DNA from: Lasiosphaeria ovina
Lineage: Eukaryota; Ascomycota; Sordariomycetes; Sordariales; Lasiosphaeriaceae
Direction of reading: 5' to 3'
Length of the DNA: 64,000 nucleotides
Assembly (NCBI GenBank): GCA_033439765.1
Contig: JAULSN010000001.1
Coordinates: forward strand, 744,001 to 808,000
The first letter of the stretch is position 1. Each line of letters starts with the position of its first letter. Below the pieces are notes generated by a model. It worked only from the letters and a program-made list of their open reading frames with translations. It searched no databases and was not told the DNA's origin. The position numbers and the translations under genes were made by a program. Below are positions 21,536 through 34,417 of the stretch, one piece after another.

Positions 21536-24500
21536 ATGGCCGACACCACAGAAAGCGAGGTCTGGGCGGAGCAGGAGGCAAGAGATGAGGAAGCGATCAG
21601 GCAGTACAACGCGAGCTTCCTCGAGAACGGCGAAATCTCGAAATTCGTCAACGATATCAACAGCGGCGCTGCCATCAGCCAAGAAGGCAAAGCCGACGAT
21701 GCCATCGACTTCGAGGACATTGACCTGAGCGACGAAGATGACCTCCCCGACGAGGAACCGAACACCTCGGGCACAAATGGCGACCTTCCAGGCCTCACCG
21801 ACGACGGTGGGACTAGTAACGATACCGACGACCTCTTCGGCGGAGACCCAGTTTCGTCGCCGATCGACCCCATTCTCGACGACCTTAGGTCATCTCCCCA
21901 CCCGCTCGACGCCGACGGCGACGAGCGCATGGATCTTGGCCGTGACGGCGGGCAGACCCTCGAAGAGCTCCGAAACCTGAACTTCAACCACGACCAAGAT
22001 CCCGAAGCCACCAACCAAGACCCAAACATTCCTCCCCCTGCCGAAAACTTTCTAGATGCTGTGAAGCAGGCCTGGCCGGGTTTCGAAGAGAATGCCATTC
22101 TCAACTGGAACGAGCTCCTGCGCCCGAAGCAGGCGACCTGGATTTCCAAGAAGCCGGCCAAGCCTCCAAAGCCCTTGATTCCGTCCAAGCTCAGCCTGGA
22201 AGTCGATGTTGACCAAGAGAAGCTCTTTCGAATCCCGGGCCCCGCCTCGTCTTCGGTATATCAAAGGATTAGGGAGGCCGAGTCTCGCGGCCTCGTGTCC
22301 CTCGAAGAGCCTGAGCCCCTCGAGCAAGCCGATCTCGAGGTCTTCAACCTCGACGACGAGTCTGATTCCGAGCTGATGGGAGGGCTCACTCTCCTTGATA
22401 TTGAGATCATATGCGACGACTACGACTCTATGATCCACCTAGGCGATGACTGGGACCCGGCCCACAATGGCACCCATGGCAATAATGACAACAACGGCGT
22501 ATCCGGCGCCGCACTTGGTCAAGACAACGGTTTCGTTAAGGACGAGCCTATTGACGACGAAGTTGACGACGCCGAGTGGGATCAGATGTTTGGGGATCCT
22601 TCCCCCAAGAGAAGGCGGGTCGAAATACCCCGTGGGCTGCCCTCCATCTCCCGGTTCATGGCCCCAAACTTCGACGATTTCGAGCAAGTCACCGCGAGGC
22701 TTGGGAAGCGTGTCATTCTCGACATGAACGACCCTTATCTCCTCATCGACGACGTCGAGTCGGAGCGGGCAGTCAAGCGACGAAAAATCCAACACAAGAC
22801 GGTGCGCATGGCAAACGGAAAGTATGCCGGGATTCTTTCCCAGCGATTCGACTTCTCCTCCGACGCTGCCTACGACGCGTTGAAGGAGAACAACCAGAAC
22901 AGGGTCCGGGCAACCCTTGCTGCCATCCCGGTTGAGCACAGCATGACGGCGCAGAGACTTGCGTGGCCATTCTACAGAGTCAAGCTTGCCGCCAGCGATC
23001 CTCACAGCTACCATCGACCGCAGCTTCACCCTAATAAGGAGGGGTTTGGGTCAATCAAGTTCGCGAAGCCCAACACCGTGAAGCGTAAGATATTGAAGGG
23101 CAGGAGGATCAGCGAGATCTTTCACGATTCGCGCGACCTGTCACTGAATGACAACTCGACCGCGATCCTGTTCGAATACTGCGAGGAGATCCCCACTGTC
23201 TTGTCAAACTTTGGCATGGGCCAGAAGATTGTCAACTACCACCGACGTGCTAAGGGCGCCGACTCTCGTCCCGAGAAGCGTGAGCTTGGCGAAACTTCTA
23301 TACTCATGCCGGAAGACCGGTCTCCCTTCGCCATATTTGGCCAGGTGAATCCCGGAGAGGTTGTGCCCACTTTGCACAATCAGATGTTCCGTGCCCCTAT
23401 CTTCAAGCACACGCCGCGAGGCACCGACTTCCTCGTTGGCCGTACCACAACCGGCCAGCACGGGTCGTCTTGGTACATCCGGAACATCGATCATCTGTTC
23501 GTGGTTGGACAGACACTTCCATCCATGGAAGTGCCCGGGCCTCATTCTCGGCGCGTTACAAATATTGCCAAGAACCGTCTCAAGATGGTATCTTACAGGC
23601 TTTTGCGACAGAATGAACACGTCACGCTGCATGACATCACTCGCCACGTTGCCGAGTCCAACGAGTCCCAGAACCGGCAGAAGCTCAAAGAGTTCCTGCG
23701 TTTCCGCAAGGATACCAAGGATTGGCAACTTCCCGAGGGAGAAGGGCCAATGACCGAGAAGTACATCCGCAGCCTTGTCAGACCAGAGGAAGTATGTCTC
23801 TTGGATGCGATGCAGGTCGGCGCTCACGAGCTCGAGAACGGCGGCTACGAAATCAACGACGCGCAGTTCAAGGACAAGGATGGGGAAGAAGATGCCCCAG
23901 ACGAACTCCCGCCCGATGCCCTCGCTAACAAGATGGCACCGTGGAGGCTTACCAAGGCCTTCATCGATGCGAGCCACGGGAAGGCCATGGTTGCTGTCCA
24001 TGGCGCTGGCGACCCAACGGGCAAGGGCTTGGGAATCAGCTTCCTCAGGACGTCAATGAAGGGCGGCTATCTCGAGCAGCTACAGGGGCCACTAGCAACG
24101 TCTGCCGATGCCATAGAAAGGCAGCGCAAGGCGAATGGTGGCCACATGTACAACGTCAAGAACCAGGACAGTCTCTACACCGAGGCGCTCACTGATATCT
24201 GGAATCGGCAACGGGAGAGTCTCGAGGACTCGCAGGAGCACGATGACGACGACGTCCTCGCCCAGGAAGATGAGGATGAACGGTTCAATACCCAGAATCA
24301 GGGCGCCCCGGCCCCGGCCCCGGCCGACGGTATGAGCCAAGTGAGCCAGAGCGCAGCCAGCGCTCTCAACCGGAAGAAATTGAAGATCACGAGAGAGGTT
24401 AGGCGGGAGGGTGGCGAGGTTCAGACCATCACGGAGATTGTACACGATCCCATCGTCATTGGTCAATACCTGAAGAAGCGACGTCAGCAGGACCTTGAGC

Positions 24501-25071
24501 AGATAGAGTACGTTGCTACACCCCTTCCAAGTGTTGGTCTGGTTTTCTGGTTTGTTTTCTCAAGCTGACATATCGGCAGCATCTACTCGGTCAAACTTAC
24601 CCAGGATCAAGAGCGAAACAAGATGATCCTTGATTTGTAAGTTATCCCCTTCCAGTCGATTGTCGCACCCCGGATGGAGGCACTGACTTTTTCCAGGGCT
24701 CGCAAGGAACAGGAGCGACTTGAGAAGAACAAAGAGCGACGTAAGAAGCGCGAAAAGCAAAAGAAGCTCCAGCAAAAGATCAAGACGGGCGGTGTCGAGG
24801 GAGACGAGGGCGCCTCTCCTGAACCCACGACGGAGAAAGCCACGGGAACTACCCGTAAATGTGCAAACTGTGGTCAGATCGGCCATATCAAGACCAATAA
24901 GAAGTACGTATTCTCTCTCCTGCATGATATTTCCTTCCTTTAGCTAACATGGCTCCCAGACTCTGTCCTCTACTCAACGGTTCACGGCCGCACGATCCAA
25001 ACCAGGACGAGAGCGCCAGTTTCGGCTCGCTCAACGCCCCTGTCGCTGCGAGTTTTGTCAGCAATGGCTAA
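21536..25071 (+). CDS. TAF1: Transcription initiation factor TFIID subunit 1
   Basis: Four exons, 21536-24507, 24580-24636, 24697-24903, 24960-25071 (1115 residues), all introns with good GT...CTGAC/CTAAC...AG signals. The N-terminal 380 residues are acidic and include VWAEQEARDEEAIRQYNASFLENGE and DFEDIDLSDEDD, the region that in TAF1 contacts TBP. Residues about 440-895 form the conserved DUF3591 core (AWPFYRVKLAA, LFEYCEEIPTVLSNFGMG, PIFKHTPRGTDFLV). It is followed by a charged coiled region (ARKEQERLEKNKERRKKREKQ) and a zinc knuckle near 1064-1080, CANCGQIGH...C, assembled across intron 3. The metazoan double bromodomain is absent, as expected in fungi. TAF1 is the largest TFIID subunit and acts in the nucleus at core promoters. 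Confidence 0.94.
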
Positions 25072-26018
25072 GCTTTTATCCTTTCAGTCCCGTGTTTGGT
25101 TACGAGGACGAGACGAGATATTTGATTTCTGCACGGCGACTAGGACACGTCGTTTCATTCGTGGTCGTTCGGCTCGGCTGCTTGTTCGGCCGGATTGTCT
25201 CTATGCCGACGTGCATGCATGCAGCCTCAACAACCCGGTTTCGGTTGCTTTTACTCTACGAGGCGGCGGAGAAGGGCGAAGCACAATAGCCCTTAAACTG
25301 AGAGATGAAAGTGGGCATTGCATAGAACTATTCGGGTCTATGAGATACTACCCACACAGCGGCACAGCCAAAAGAGCAAGACCTGGAAACATATGGGCTG
25401 AATGAGAGAGGGAAAAGGGACCAACCCGGGGATTTGTGGAAATAGCAGCCGAGTCTCTGAGTGATATCCCGGCTTGCACTTTCTTGCTGCGTTTATGTAT
25501 TGCATAGTACGATACACCGGCATTTATCACGGGGCCGGCGGACGGACGGATGGGATGCTGGTTGCTGTCGATAGTCAACCCATGCAAGCTGGCAGGCAAC
25601 ACTAACAAACTTTACATGAATATCATGTACACACAAACCAACAGAATAACATCTTTTTTGACATCATTTCCCATGTTCGAAATGCTACAACGGGAGTGCA
25701 CGCGCCCGGCCGACGGACTTTGCCGCTTCTCTGCGTCCGCTACGTATATTAAGCCTCGAGTATCATGGCCTGGTTCCGGGCTGCATTGGCTTGACCTAGC
25801 CAAGAACCAACCACGGATGTTCTAGACCTGTATCGTAGACCCTTCGGGAGGACAGACACACCGAGGACCAGCGGACAGACATGCATTCTCCACAGTGGCA
25901 TATGCATGTGGTGTTCCGGTAGTGAGGTCAAGTGTGAAGTAGTATGTGCCCACGATGCATTACCGCAACGATGTGTTGCCAAATTTGGAACTGCATTGCG
26001 GGTAGGGCGGCCGGGCGG

Positions 26019-26048
26019 GTGTGTCTGTGTGTATGTATGTGTGTGTGT
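26019..26048. repeat. (GT)n-rich microsatellite
   Basis: Imperfect GT/TATGT repeat of about 30 bp in the non-coding region. Confidence 0.85.
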
Positions 26049-26269
26049 CTGGTCACTATGGGGGAGGGGATGTTTGTTTGACGCGCCTTGCTCTGTCTGT
26101 GGTGTTTGTGGATTTGTTTCCCCGTCCCGTCCACCCCCCTTTTCGTCTCTTTTCTTTTTGTCTATTTTTTTTTTAATCAGTTAACGCCCCCTGCTTCTCA
26201 GCCTCGGGTGCTTGTAGCAGCGACGCCGTCCGGGTGGTCGCACCCAGTTCTCTTGAACAAGGAGGTAGT

Positions 26270-26299
26270 CCCCCCCTCCCCCCCCCCCCCCCCCACCCC
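26270..26299. repeat. Poly-C tract
   Basis: Thirty bases almost entirely C, with 17 uninterrupted C at 26278-26294. The length is likely to be polymorphic and is prone to sequencing error. Confidence 0.9.
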
Positions 26300-29014
26300 G
26301 GGAAGCGCGCAAGGAGCGCCCGCCCACCGCCTCACAGATACATCCATAGTTCGGAGTAGTGCCCCTCTGTCTGTGCCCTGTGACCGAACGTGGGGGAGAG
26401 AGGCGCGTGTGCTCTTGTTCTCCCGGCCTGCTTACGCTTCGCTCTTTGCTTACTTACTCATCCATCTATCTATCGGGCAAATGATTGCCGACTGCGCGGA
26501 CAGCATAGGGGCGCTGAAGAGGGCTGTACTGGTGACGCTTTGCTGTGCACGTACGTGGTGTGTGGTTTACTGCTGTGTGACAGAAGGCTCGTTCAGAGAT
26601 TCGGGATCGGCCCTTACCGTCGCACCGGCGACGATGCTACCCGTCCACCAGAAAGCGGGCTAATTAGGTCGGGCGTCTAACACGGTCACAGTGAATGGGA
26701 CTTCGGAAAAATCCAACAAACGGTATTGCTACGCTGCGTCGCTGCCTTTGGAGATTGAAGACGCACCGTCGCATGCCCCCAAACAATCAATCGTCATTCA
26801 CCTCGCCGCAAAAGCTCTGCTCTGCCCGGATGGTGCAGATGGAAAGGATTGAACGGGCATCGCTCCCCACACCGAGAGAGAGATGGAGAGAAGCGCGCGC
26901 CTCGCGGGTAGATCTTTCCCAGCATCCCTCGAAGAAAGCCAGGGCTGTACCGGCACACACGTGGTGCCACCAGCGGGCGAAAGTGCCCAGCTGGATGCTG
27001 CGCCTTCGGGCGGATGGGCCGCCGGGAGAGCGAGCGAGCAGGAGTCGCAGACATGGGGTGACGGGAGCCCAGGGAGAGACAAACTTTACAGACTGAGCAC
27101 TGTTGGCTTTGCCATCAAATTCTCGAGGCTACCTGGGCCAATGCGCAAAGAATGCGCACAAGAGCAGCCAAGTGATAGATATCTCGACAGTCTCTGGAGA
27201 GTGAGTGTGTGAATGCAAGTTTGATAGAACCATGCCCCCCAAGTGTGCTAATTATTAGCTTTCGTCGGCCCTTTCCAAGTTTGGGGGTCCTGTCTGTGCC
27301 AACATGGCACCATCGTTGGTCTTGTCTCCCAAGAAATCCTCCCTAATTACCCCACCACCATGATTGGCTGCGTCGGTCTTGAAAAGAGAGTTTGCGAAAA
27401 AGAAAAAAAGCTCGGGATCTTAGTCACCAGCCTGCGGTTTGTTGGGCACACTGTTCCCGACCGATTATTACGCTCTGGGTCTTCTTCTGAAGCTGGGTGG
27501 GTCACCAACGAGGCTGGAATATCCATGGCAGGAGCGAGCTGCTGCAGCCCTGGCTGGTGGTGCTGCGGCGGTGTTGCAACTGCAGTGATGTGGCTGCTTC
27601 TCGAGGGCGTCGTCGAAAGGCCGTCTTATTTCGGAACTCGCTACCGGGCGATCAAAGACGGCGGCGAAATCACTGCCGTGAAGCTCTAGGGAGGTCCCGT
27701 GCTTACACCACAGACCAGACCAGAGCCTCGCGCACCTACCACAGTCGGGCGTCACACCTGCCGTGGTCAAATGCGACGGGAGCGTAGCAGCGTAGGGCTC
27801 TCTCTGTGTGTCCCTCTCCGCCTGCAAGGTGTAGCAGACATGGAAGTGCTAGCTGGTCTGCAGCCTTCTGGCGGTTAACCCCCCCCGTCAGCCTTGCGCG
27901 GCAGATTCTATGCCGAGCCAGGGTGAAGCAGCATTGCAGTCCGGCGGACGTAATCTAGGGAGTGTGAAATAGAAAGATCTGTTTTACGTATGCGGAGGCC
28001 GTCAGCTATCTTGAGAGTGGCGGCGGCTTCAGCGTACCGCAAAGAAGATTGTTCGTCTCCCCCCTGATCTCCAACGACCCGGTGAGGATGCACGTGCAGG
28101 TGTAAATGGAGACATGTGCATGCGGGCAAAGAATAGACGGCCGCATGGACTGTTGGGGAAGAACCGTCGAGGTCAGCGCCAGGGATTGACAATCAAGATC
28201 TGTAACAATGCCAGGTACCGATGACGGTATATCTTGGAAAGCCGCTTGTTTGTTTCTAAGTTTAACAACCATGTGCGCGGGCAGCAACAAGTGGCTTGCT
28301 TAACCGCCGTACCTGAGTCTCTGCAGCCCGTTCATTCCATGGGGGAAGAGGCCCGGAAGGCCCGACCAAACACATCAACCTCAATGGGCCTCGTCTAGGC
28401 CGGGCCGTGACGAGGGCACATGGCTCCCGGGATTCTGGGACGGGTGGGACGCGTTGCTTTTTTAACCGCGACGCGCCGTTGTTGGGCATGTGTGATGGGC
28501 AATTATTGCCCGCTACCCATGCGGCATTGGGGGTGAGATGCGGAGGTGGAGACGGACACTCTCTCCTTGGCCTGGGGAATCTACGTAGTGTGCTGAGTGG
28601 CCGCTGTCGTTCGGATCAAGATGCACGCACGCACCTCAGAATAGCCTCCGTGCATGGGCGGGGATCGTGGGCAACATGGCTTTCCGGTGATGAGTGTTGA
28701 CGACGCTGGACAGTTCCTGGTTCGCGTGATGGACGTAGTCCATTCTCAGTCTACAAGTTGCCAATCTACCCGAGCAACGGGTGTTGGCTGGCATCGCGGG
28801 GAAAAGGCCATCCATGGAGGTCGCATCGCCAATCTGGATTATTGAATGTTAGTCGCCGGAAGAGAAAGTCGGTGACTGGCCACGGAGCGCATATCAGAGC
28901 CTCCATCGCGAACTACCATCCATCTAGCCTTGGACCAGTGTCGGATGGAGTGAAGTTGAGCAACGTCGCGACGCTAATGCCCGGTTGTCAAAGCTTCGTC
29001 ACCGGCAGGTGATT

Positions 29015-29034
29015 CTAAAAATAGCTAAAAATAG
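29015..29034 (+). promoter_or_regulatory. Two adjacent MEF2/Rlm1-type sites
   Basis: CTAAAAATAG occurs twice, head to tail with no gap (29015-29024, 29025-29034). Each copy is an exact match to CTA(A/T)4TAG, the consensus for yeast Rlm1 and animal MEF2. They lie 3.4 kb upstream of the window's own MEF2-type MADS gene, suggesting autoregulation; the distance makes that tentative. Confidence 0.5.
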
Positions 29035-29076
29035 ATCAGCCCGCATGCATCTCATGCAGAGCGCGGAGACCAAGAC

Positions 29077-29203
29077 GGGCAAATTAGGAATTTGCCCAAT
29101 TATGCTTCTTTTAGCCCTCGCCGGCGCTTGCGCCGACATCTGGGCTAAATAGTGTCCAAGCCAAGAGCCAATGATGGGTTAAGCCGGCTGCAGCAGAGCC
29201 GGC
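29077..29203. repeat. Cluster of three perfect inverted repeats
   Basis: Hairpin 1: arms 29077-29084 and 29090-29097 (GGGCAAAT / ATTTGCCC, 5-nt loop). Hairpin 2: outer arms 29110-29117 and 29142-29149 (TTTAGCCC / GGGCTAAA) enclosing a second stem CGGCGC / GCGCCG at 29122-29135. Hairpin 3: arms 29183-29189 and 29197-29203 (GCCGGCT / AGCCGGC). All arms pair without mismatch. They start 43 bp after the tandem MEF2-type sites. Confidence 0.6.
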
Positions 29204-32200
29204 CTGTTGGCCAATTGCGTCGCGGCATGCATCCCATATCGAATTTTCCCCCTCTTCTCGTAGGGCAGGCCAGCAGGTGATTGACTGATTGCGTCGAGAG
29301 CGGGCCCCACCGCGGCTTGCAGTTCAACACACTTCGGGCCTTTGTGCCTGTCGCCCGCGTCAATATCAACTTCTCTGCAAACAGGGATTGGAATGAACAC
29401 CACTGGCTCCTTGCATCATTCGACATTTCGGACCGCTTGCACCCATCGCCTAACGACGCCGACACGACACCTTCCTCGTTCGTTTGTTGGTAGTGAGCAG
29501 GATCATGGGAAAATTGAGTGCGTGTGCAGTAGTGTCCTGTCCTGATGAGGGGTGCCAAGCCGTCGTGTAACCGCAACTTCTGCCCTCCCGCTCGCTCGCT
29601 TCCACTTTTGGAACTCCGACAGATGGACTAAGATTGTGTGAAGCGGTTCGTCCCCTTGAACCCACGCGTCTAGAGGACACAATTAGACTCGGGGTGTCTG
29701 GGTCGGCTATCGGATCTAGACGACACCAGCCAGAGTTGACAACGGATTGCCAGATTGGGCAACCTTGTCACCAAATTCTGGTGATGCGGTTCCTGGGCAG
29801 GCCGGCAAGGCCGTGCAGATGGATGCTGCGTTCGAAGCCTCTACGAATAAACGGAACAAGCTGGGTTAGGGACAGGGAGCTGTCCCTTGAACATGGTAGG
29901 CGCCGTGATGACTCGCTTCTACATCGAATAGACTCGCCAGGGTTTCCGTAACCACCTCGGGTCGGTTTTCAAGCTTCTTGTTGCGGCTCTTGCGTGCCGG
30001 CCCATCTGAGAGAGTCAGCGTTGCCATCCGGGGGTGTTGCGCCGCGGCATTGGGGCACAAAAGACGGCTATCCTGTGCGTAATGGCGCACGGAAACGGCA
30101 CTGCTGGAGCTAACTCGGGTTGAATGGTCTTTAATTCTTTATTCACTTTAGGGGACACCCTGTAATTTAGCACCTAGCAGTCTAGATCGCGCCAATTGAA
30201 GATTCCCGAACTGGCCGGACAGAGTCGATGGAAGATTGACCGAATCTAGAACCAGAAAAGAATGATAAGTAAGGAGTAAATACAATTCTTTGGTACGCCT
30301 ACGTTATTTGACTAATTGCTTGAGGTTGATGAAAACAATTGTCAGGTAAGGCGTTTACGTGAATCCGTGTTGATAGCAGCAGGACCCTAGGCGTTGGACG
30401 AAAGGGTTCGGGACACAGGGTGCCCGTAGTAAAGGAGGAGGGGTAGCCGGGTCCCACTGGGCGATCCTGCAGGGGTCGGCAAAGTACCTCTAGAGGATAT
30501 TTCCTGCGGGGTGAGACTTCGTCAAACCACCGCAGATACGAGAGCTCGGCCTGCCCCGCCACGGAAGACACCGTGCGTGTTGCAACTTGCGCTGACCAAC
30601 GCTGGACGAAGACGTTTGAGGCCAGGTCGAGTGAAGTTGACTGTGAATATGGATCTTTTGGGGCTCGAACGCTGTGAGAGCTATGAGAATAGCGCCGTCG
30701 ACAGATATGAACAGATCGCAATACCACGTACAATTCGTACAGCGCCTGTTTAAATGAAGCCGGCATCCGGATGATCTGTGAGGTTCGTCCCGGGTATTTT
30801 GCCATGGTAAGTTTGCGGGTTCAGGTGCACGACGCTCCGAACCAACCTGGGACGGTACAGAAAATTGCGTTCTGCCGCAGGTCGGTTGCTTCAGCCTCGA
30901 TTGTTGCCTGCAATGCTGGCGGGCCCCGGGCCTGTCGACGGCGGGTGGCCTGCAAGGAAAGCCACCACCCAAGTGTTGCAGCGGCTGTGGCCATTGCAGA
31001 GATCGCCACAGATGACCCGATCCCTCTGCGCAGCTACGGATACCAGCTGGACAGCCACGCCAGCACAGTGCTTGAGGTGGTTCCCGTCCGAATTTGACCG
31101 CTTCCATCGGATGGAAGCATCCCGTCAAACAAGCCCAGCTGCTTGACTCTACCGCACTCAGACATGGGCCAGCTTCATTGTCTGGCTGGCAACCATTCCA
31201 CCAACCCGGGATCAAAGAATTGCGTGCTACCCAAGCGGGACCGTCACTGCATCGTCGCCCCGTCGACAACGCCTCTCTCCGCTCGGACATGGAGGTTTGG
31301 CCGGGTTTCTGGCTGTTCACGAGATGTCGCTTTGGTGAGGCTCGATGAAGACAGCACGGCGGAGCCTCGTGTCTGCACAGACTTCCGGGTTCGAGGCTGG
31401 ATTCGCCGGGCACTCCCCTGCCCCGGCGTGGCCCCCGACCTGGAAGGTCACCGGGCATCCCCAATAGACGCCTCTAAGTCGGCCTACACTAGCATGTGGA
31501 TGAGCGGTGGACGGCTTTTTCTGTAGCGGCTCTCCGCCGGTGATGCTGCAGGCACTAGTGTTCCAGAAGGTCGTTGGCTTTCAGTGATGGCCAGTGGCCG
31601 ACCAGCCCGCCATTACAGTGTTTCGGCTTGCCTTGCCCTACCTGCCCGCGACCTTGTATGCCAAGCGAGAGAGCCGTGGCTTCCAGCTCTTTTGCGCTCG
31701 CGCTATGCCTCTTTGGGTGAGCCAGAAGCCACGGGTGCCCGCCCCACCCCTGCCCTTGTCTTTGGCCCACGCCCACACCCACGCTCACTCCAGGGCCTTG
31801 CCTTTTCCATTCCTCCACCGCCCACTTTTGCTTGCCCACACCTCTGCCCAGGTGTCTTTCCTCTCATCCCCAAGTGTGAACCTCGGATCTATAATTAGCA
31901 GCACCCAGATCCAGCCTCATAACCCTCGACGCCGCAAGTACCGGAGTATCTTTCCTACCCTGGCTGCGAACAAAGAAATTGACGTCGACGTTGAAAGCCA
32001 CGGCTACTGTCCCAAGGCACAAAAAGTCAACCTCGCCCCCCTCACTGCCATCGCCGTGGTCTGTGGGTTCTCGAGATTCAAGGCCAGCTCCATCGACAAG
32101 ATCGCGACCTCAAGTCGCTGAGCTCATCACGAAGAGCGCGAGCTCCTCCTCGACGAAGCTTATCATACCCCGTCGCCGCCGCCGCAACTGTGCTGTAGCG

Positions 32201-32411
32201 TCTCTCAACCACCTACTACCAACCAACTACGCCGCTCAGTCCCTCGCCGCCGTGTCGTCCCAACGCCACTTGCCCCGTCTCGGTCGCCGACGACAGCGCT
32301 GTATCCCCCTGGCGGTCGCTGTCATCATCGCAACACTGACCGCCCCCTCCATATCCCCCGCGAGCGCCTCCGCGCTTTCTCTCCGACCGCTTTGATCGCA
32401 TCTGCGACAAG

Positions 32412-34417
32412 ATGGGAAGAAGAAAGATCGAAATCAAGGCCATTAAGGATGACAGGAATCGATCTGTGTAAGAGGTTTTCTTTGTTCCCCCCCCCGCATC
32501 GCAACCCAACGCTGATAACCCGCCCCTCTGCAGCACCTTTTTGAAGCGCAAAGGAGGTCTTTTCAAGAAGGCTCACGAGTTATCCGTTCTCTGCTCCGTC
32601 GATGTTGCCGTTTTCATCTTTGGCAGCAACAAGAAGCTATACGAGTATTCGTCGTGTGACATGCGCGAGCTGATCACGAAATACACATACGTTCGTTGCC
32701 GAGCCCATTCAATCCCATTCGTGTCGCGACGACTGCTAACATCGCATCGCAGCATGGCGGACCGAATGAGCACAAGGGGCCATCCGATTTCAATGGCGGC
32801 GCTGACGACGACGACGACGATGACGAGAATGGAACTCCCCCGCACTTGGACGGGTTGGATGGCCCAATACTGCCAGGTCACTTCCAAGGCCCGCCTCCCT
32901 TCGGACACATCAGGCATCAGACGCCATCGCAATCGCCTCCGGTGTCGACAAGCGTCTTCAGCCAGCATTCCGGGCGGGGCCAGACGCCTCAACCGCAGAT
33001 CAATTCTCGGCCATCGTCCCGCAACGACGGCAGAAGAATGCAGTCGGTCGGCCCGCAAGGCCCTCCCCAGCCGAACAGCTTCGCATTCATGCCACAACCT
33101 GCCATCTACAACCCGCAAAACCCGCCCAGCTTGCCGCCGAACATGCCGACTCACGGTTTGCCACAACAACAACACTCTCAGTACCCGTATGGTTCGCCGC
33201 AGCCACACCCCCACCAGTTGCAGCCGTTCTTGGACGATCAGCGGAGGTCTTCTCTGCCTTCCACCTTCTCCGCTCAGCCGCAAGGGCCGCCGGCGCCTCG
33301 TCATTCGACGTCGCCTCCGCAGCCGCAAGCGAGGCAGTTGCCTTCGCAGCCTATACCGCACATGTCCCCGAGCCCACCTCAACACCATGCCCATTCCATG
33401 CAAAGCCCGCCTCAGCCAAGGATGTCGGTTGCGCCCTCGCCGCGCGAGCAGCAACTCCAACACCCTCAGCACTCTCAGCACCAGCCCTCCCAAGAGCCTC
33501 AACCACCCGCGCCTGTAGAGCCAAAGACGAAACCCGAGCCCGTCGACAAGCCTCGCCAATCTCTTCTTCTCGATACTTCGATCAAGAAGCAGCCGCAACG
33601 CAAACAAGGTAGCATATTCACGCCCATCGACGAGAATCGGTCTATTCTCTCGCAACATCTGGCAGCATTTCATCCCGACGTAAAATCGGACCGATCGCAG
33701 TCAATAGACACTGGCAGTGCTATCTCGAGGACTAGCCACACAGGCTCGCCGCCGGGCCCCCATCGTTCGAACTCTTATGGATTCTCTAACATCAAGAGAA
33801 ACGGGTCCATGTCGTCAATCCCGGAGACTGTCTTCACGCCACCCTCGAGGTCCAACAGCCTCCACGCTGGTGGCGGCGGAGCACGGCCGCGGTTGAAGGT
33901 GCAGATTCCGGAAGAGTCTTCGGATGCGGGTAGCGCAACTGCCGAATCATCGTCTCCTCGTGGCACGGCAACAACCGATGCCACGTCACAGCCCTCGAGG
34001 CGACTCGATTGCCACTCTGGCGTCGTTCTACCGCCCCCGTCTCCGTCCGCCTCGGCCCTGCTCTCGGCAGGTGCATCCGGGCCGCCGAACCCCTTTGCAC
34101 GGCCTCATCCTCACCAAAACAATAATAATATGAACATTGACACGCCGGTCTCGGCTTTGCCGTCCCGGTTCCTCAACAACGAGTATCTCCCCAGCCCAAG
34201 TAGCTTCTACCCCGACTGGAACTTCCGCGGGAACGACAGCAACACGCTGCCGAGTCCGCTGAATTTTGCAACGCCAGTTGTTGGCACAGGACCGTCTTTT
34301 CTGCGGGACGACCCGGGCCTTCACAAGAGGAAAAGCCCGGAAATCAACGGCAATGGGTCTGGCCACGACCACATGGACATTGGAGGCGATGCAAAGCGAG
34401 TGAAGGTTGATTCGTAA
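32412..34417 (+). CDS. RLM1: MADS-box transcription factor, MEF2 type (Rlm1-like)
   Basis: Three exons, 32412-32467, 32534-32690 and 32753-34417 (625 residues). The MADS domain occupies residues 1-57: [21 protein letters not shown], then [29 protein letters not shown], which is the MEF2/Rlm1 rather than SRF/Mcm1 type. Intron 1 splits the domain after residue 18, and intron 2 (GTTCGT donor, perfect TGCTAAC branch) joins ITKYTY to [13 protein letters not shown]. The rest is disordered and rich in Q, P, S and H, with a short basic end ([11 protein letters not shown]). In yeast and other fungi this factor is activated by the cell-wall-integrity MAP kinase (Slt2) and drives cell-wall genes; that role is inferred from the family. 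The 366-codon antisense frame at 32573-33673 is a shadow of the CAG/CCG-rich coding strand. Confidence 0.94.

Larger units (their letters stand above)
25072..32411. other. 7.3-kb non-coding region upstream of RLM1
   Basis: No open frame here shows a recognisable domain, and long frames occur on both strands (for example 30490-31464 minus, 324 codons) with compositions typical of chance in GC-rich DNA. The region holds a GT repeat, a poly-C run, tandem MEF2-type sites and a hairpin cluster, each listed separately. The last 500 bp before the RLM1 start is pyrimidine-rich and reads like a long 5' leader with small upstream open frames (for example 31594-32121). A long regulated promoter or a non-coding transcript are both possible. 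Confidence 0.6.

Noticed and set aside
30490..31464. 324-codon minus frame in the non-coding region
   Set aside because: Long but rich in Cys, Trp and Arg without any family motif; overlapping frames occur on the other strand too. Likely chance.
31594..32121. 175-codon plus frame before RLM1
   Set aside because: Pyrimidine-rich leader sequence; most likely an upstream open frame in the RLM1 5' UTR rather than a gene.
32573..33673. 366-codon open frame antisense to RLM1
   Set aside because: Arg/Leu-rich product of the reversed Pro/Gln codons of RLM1.
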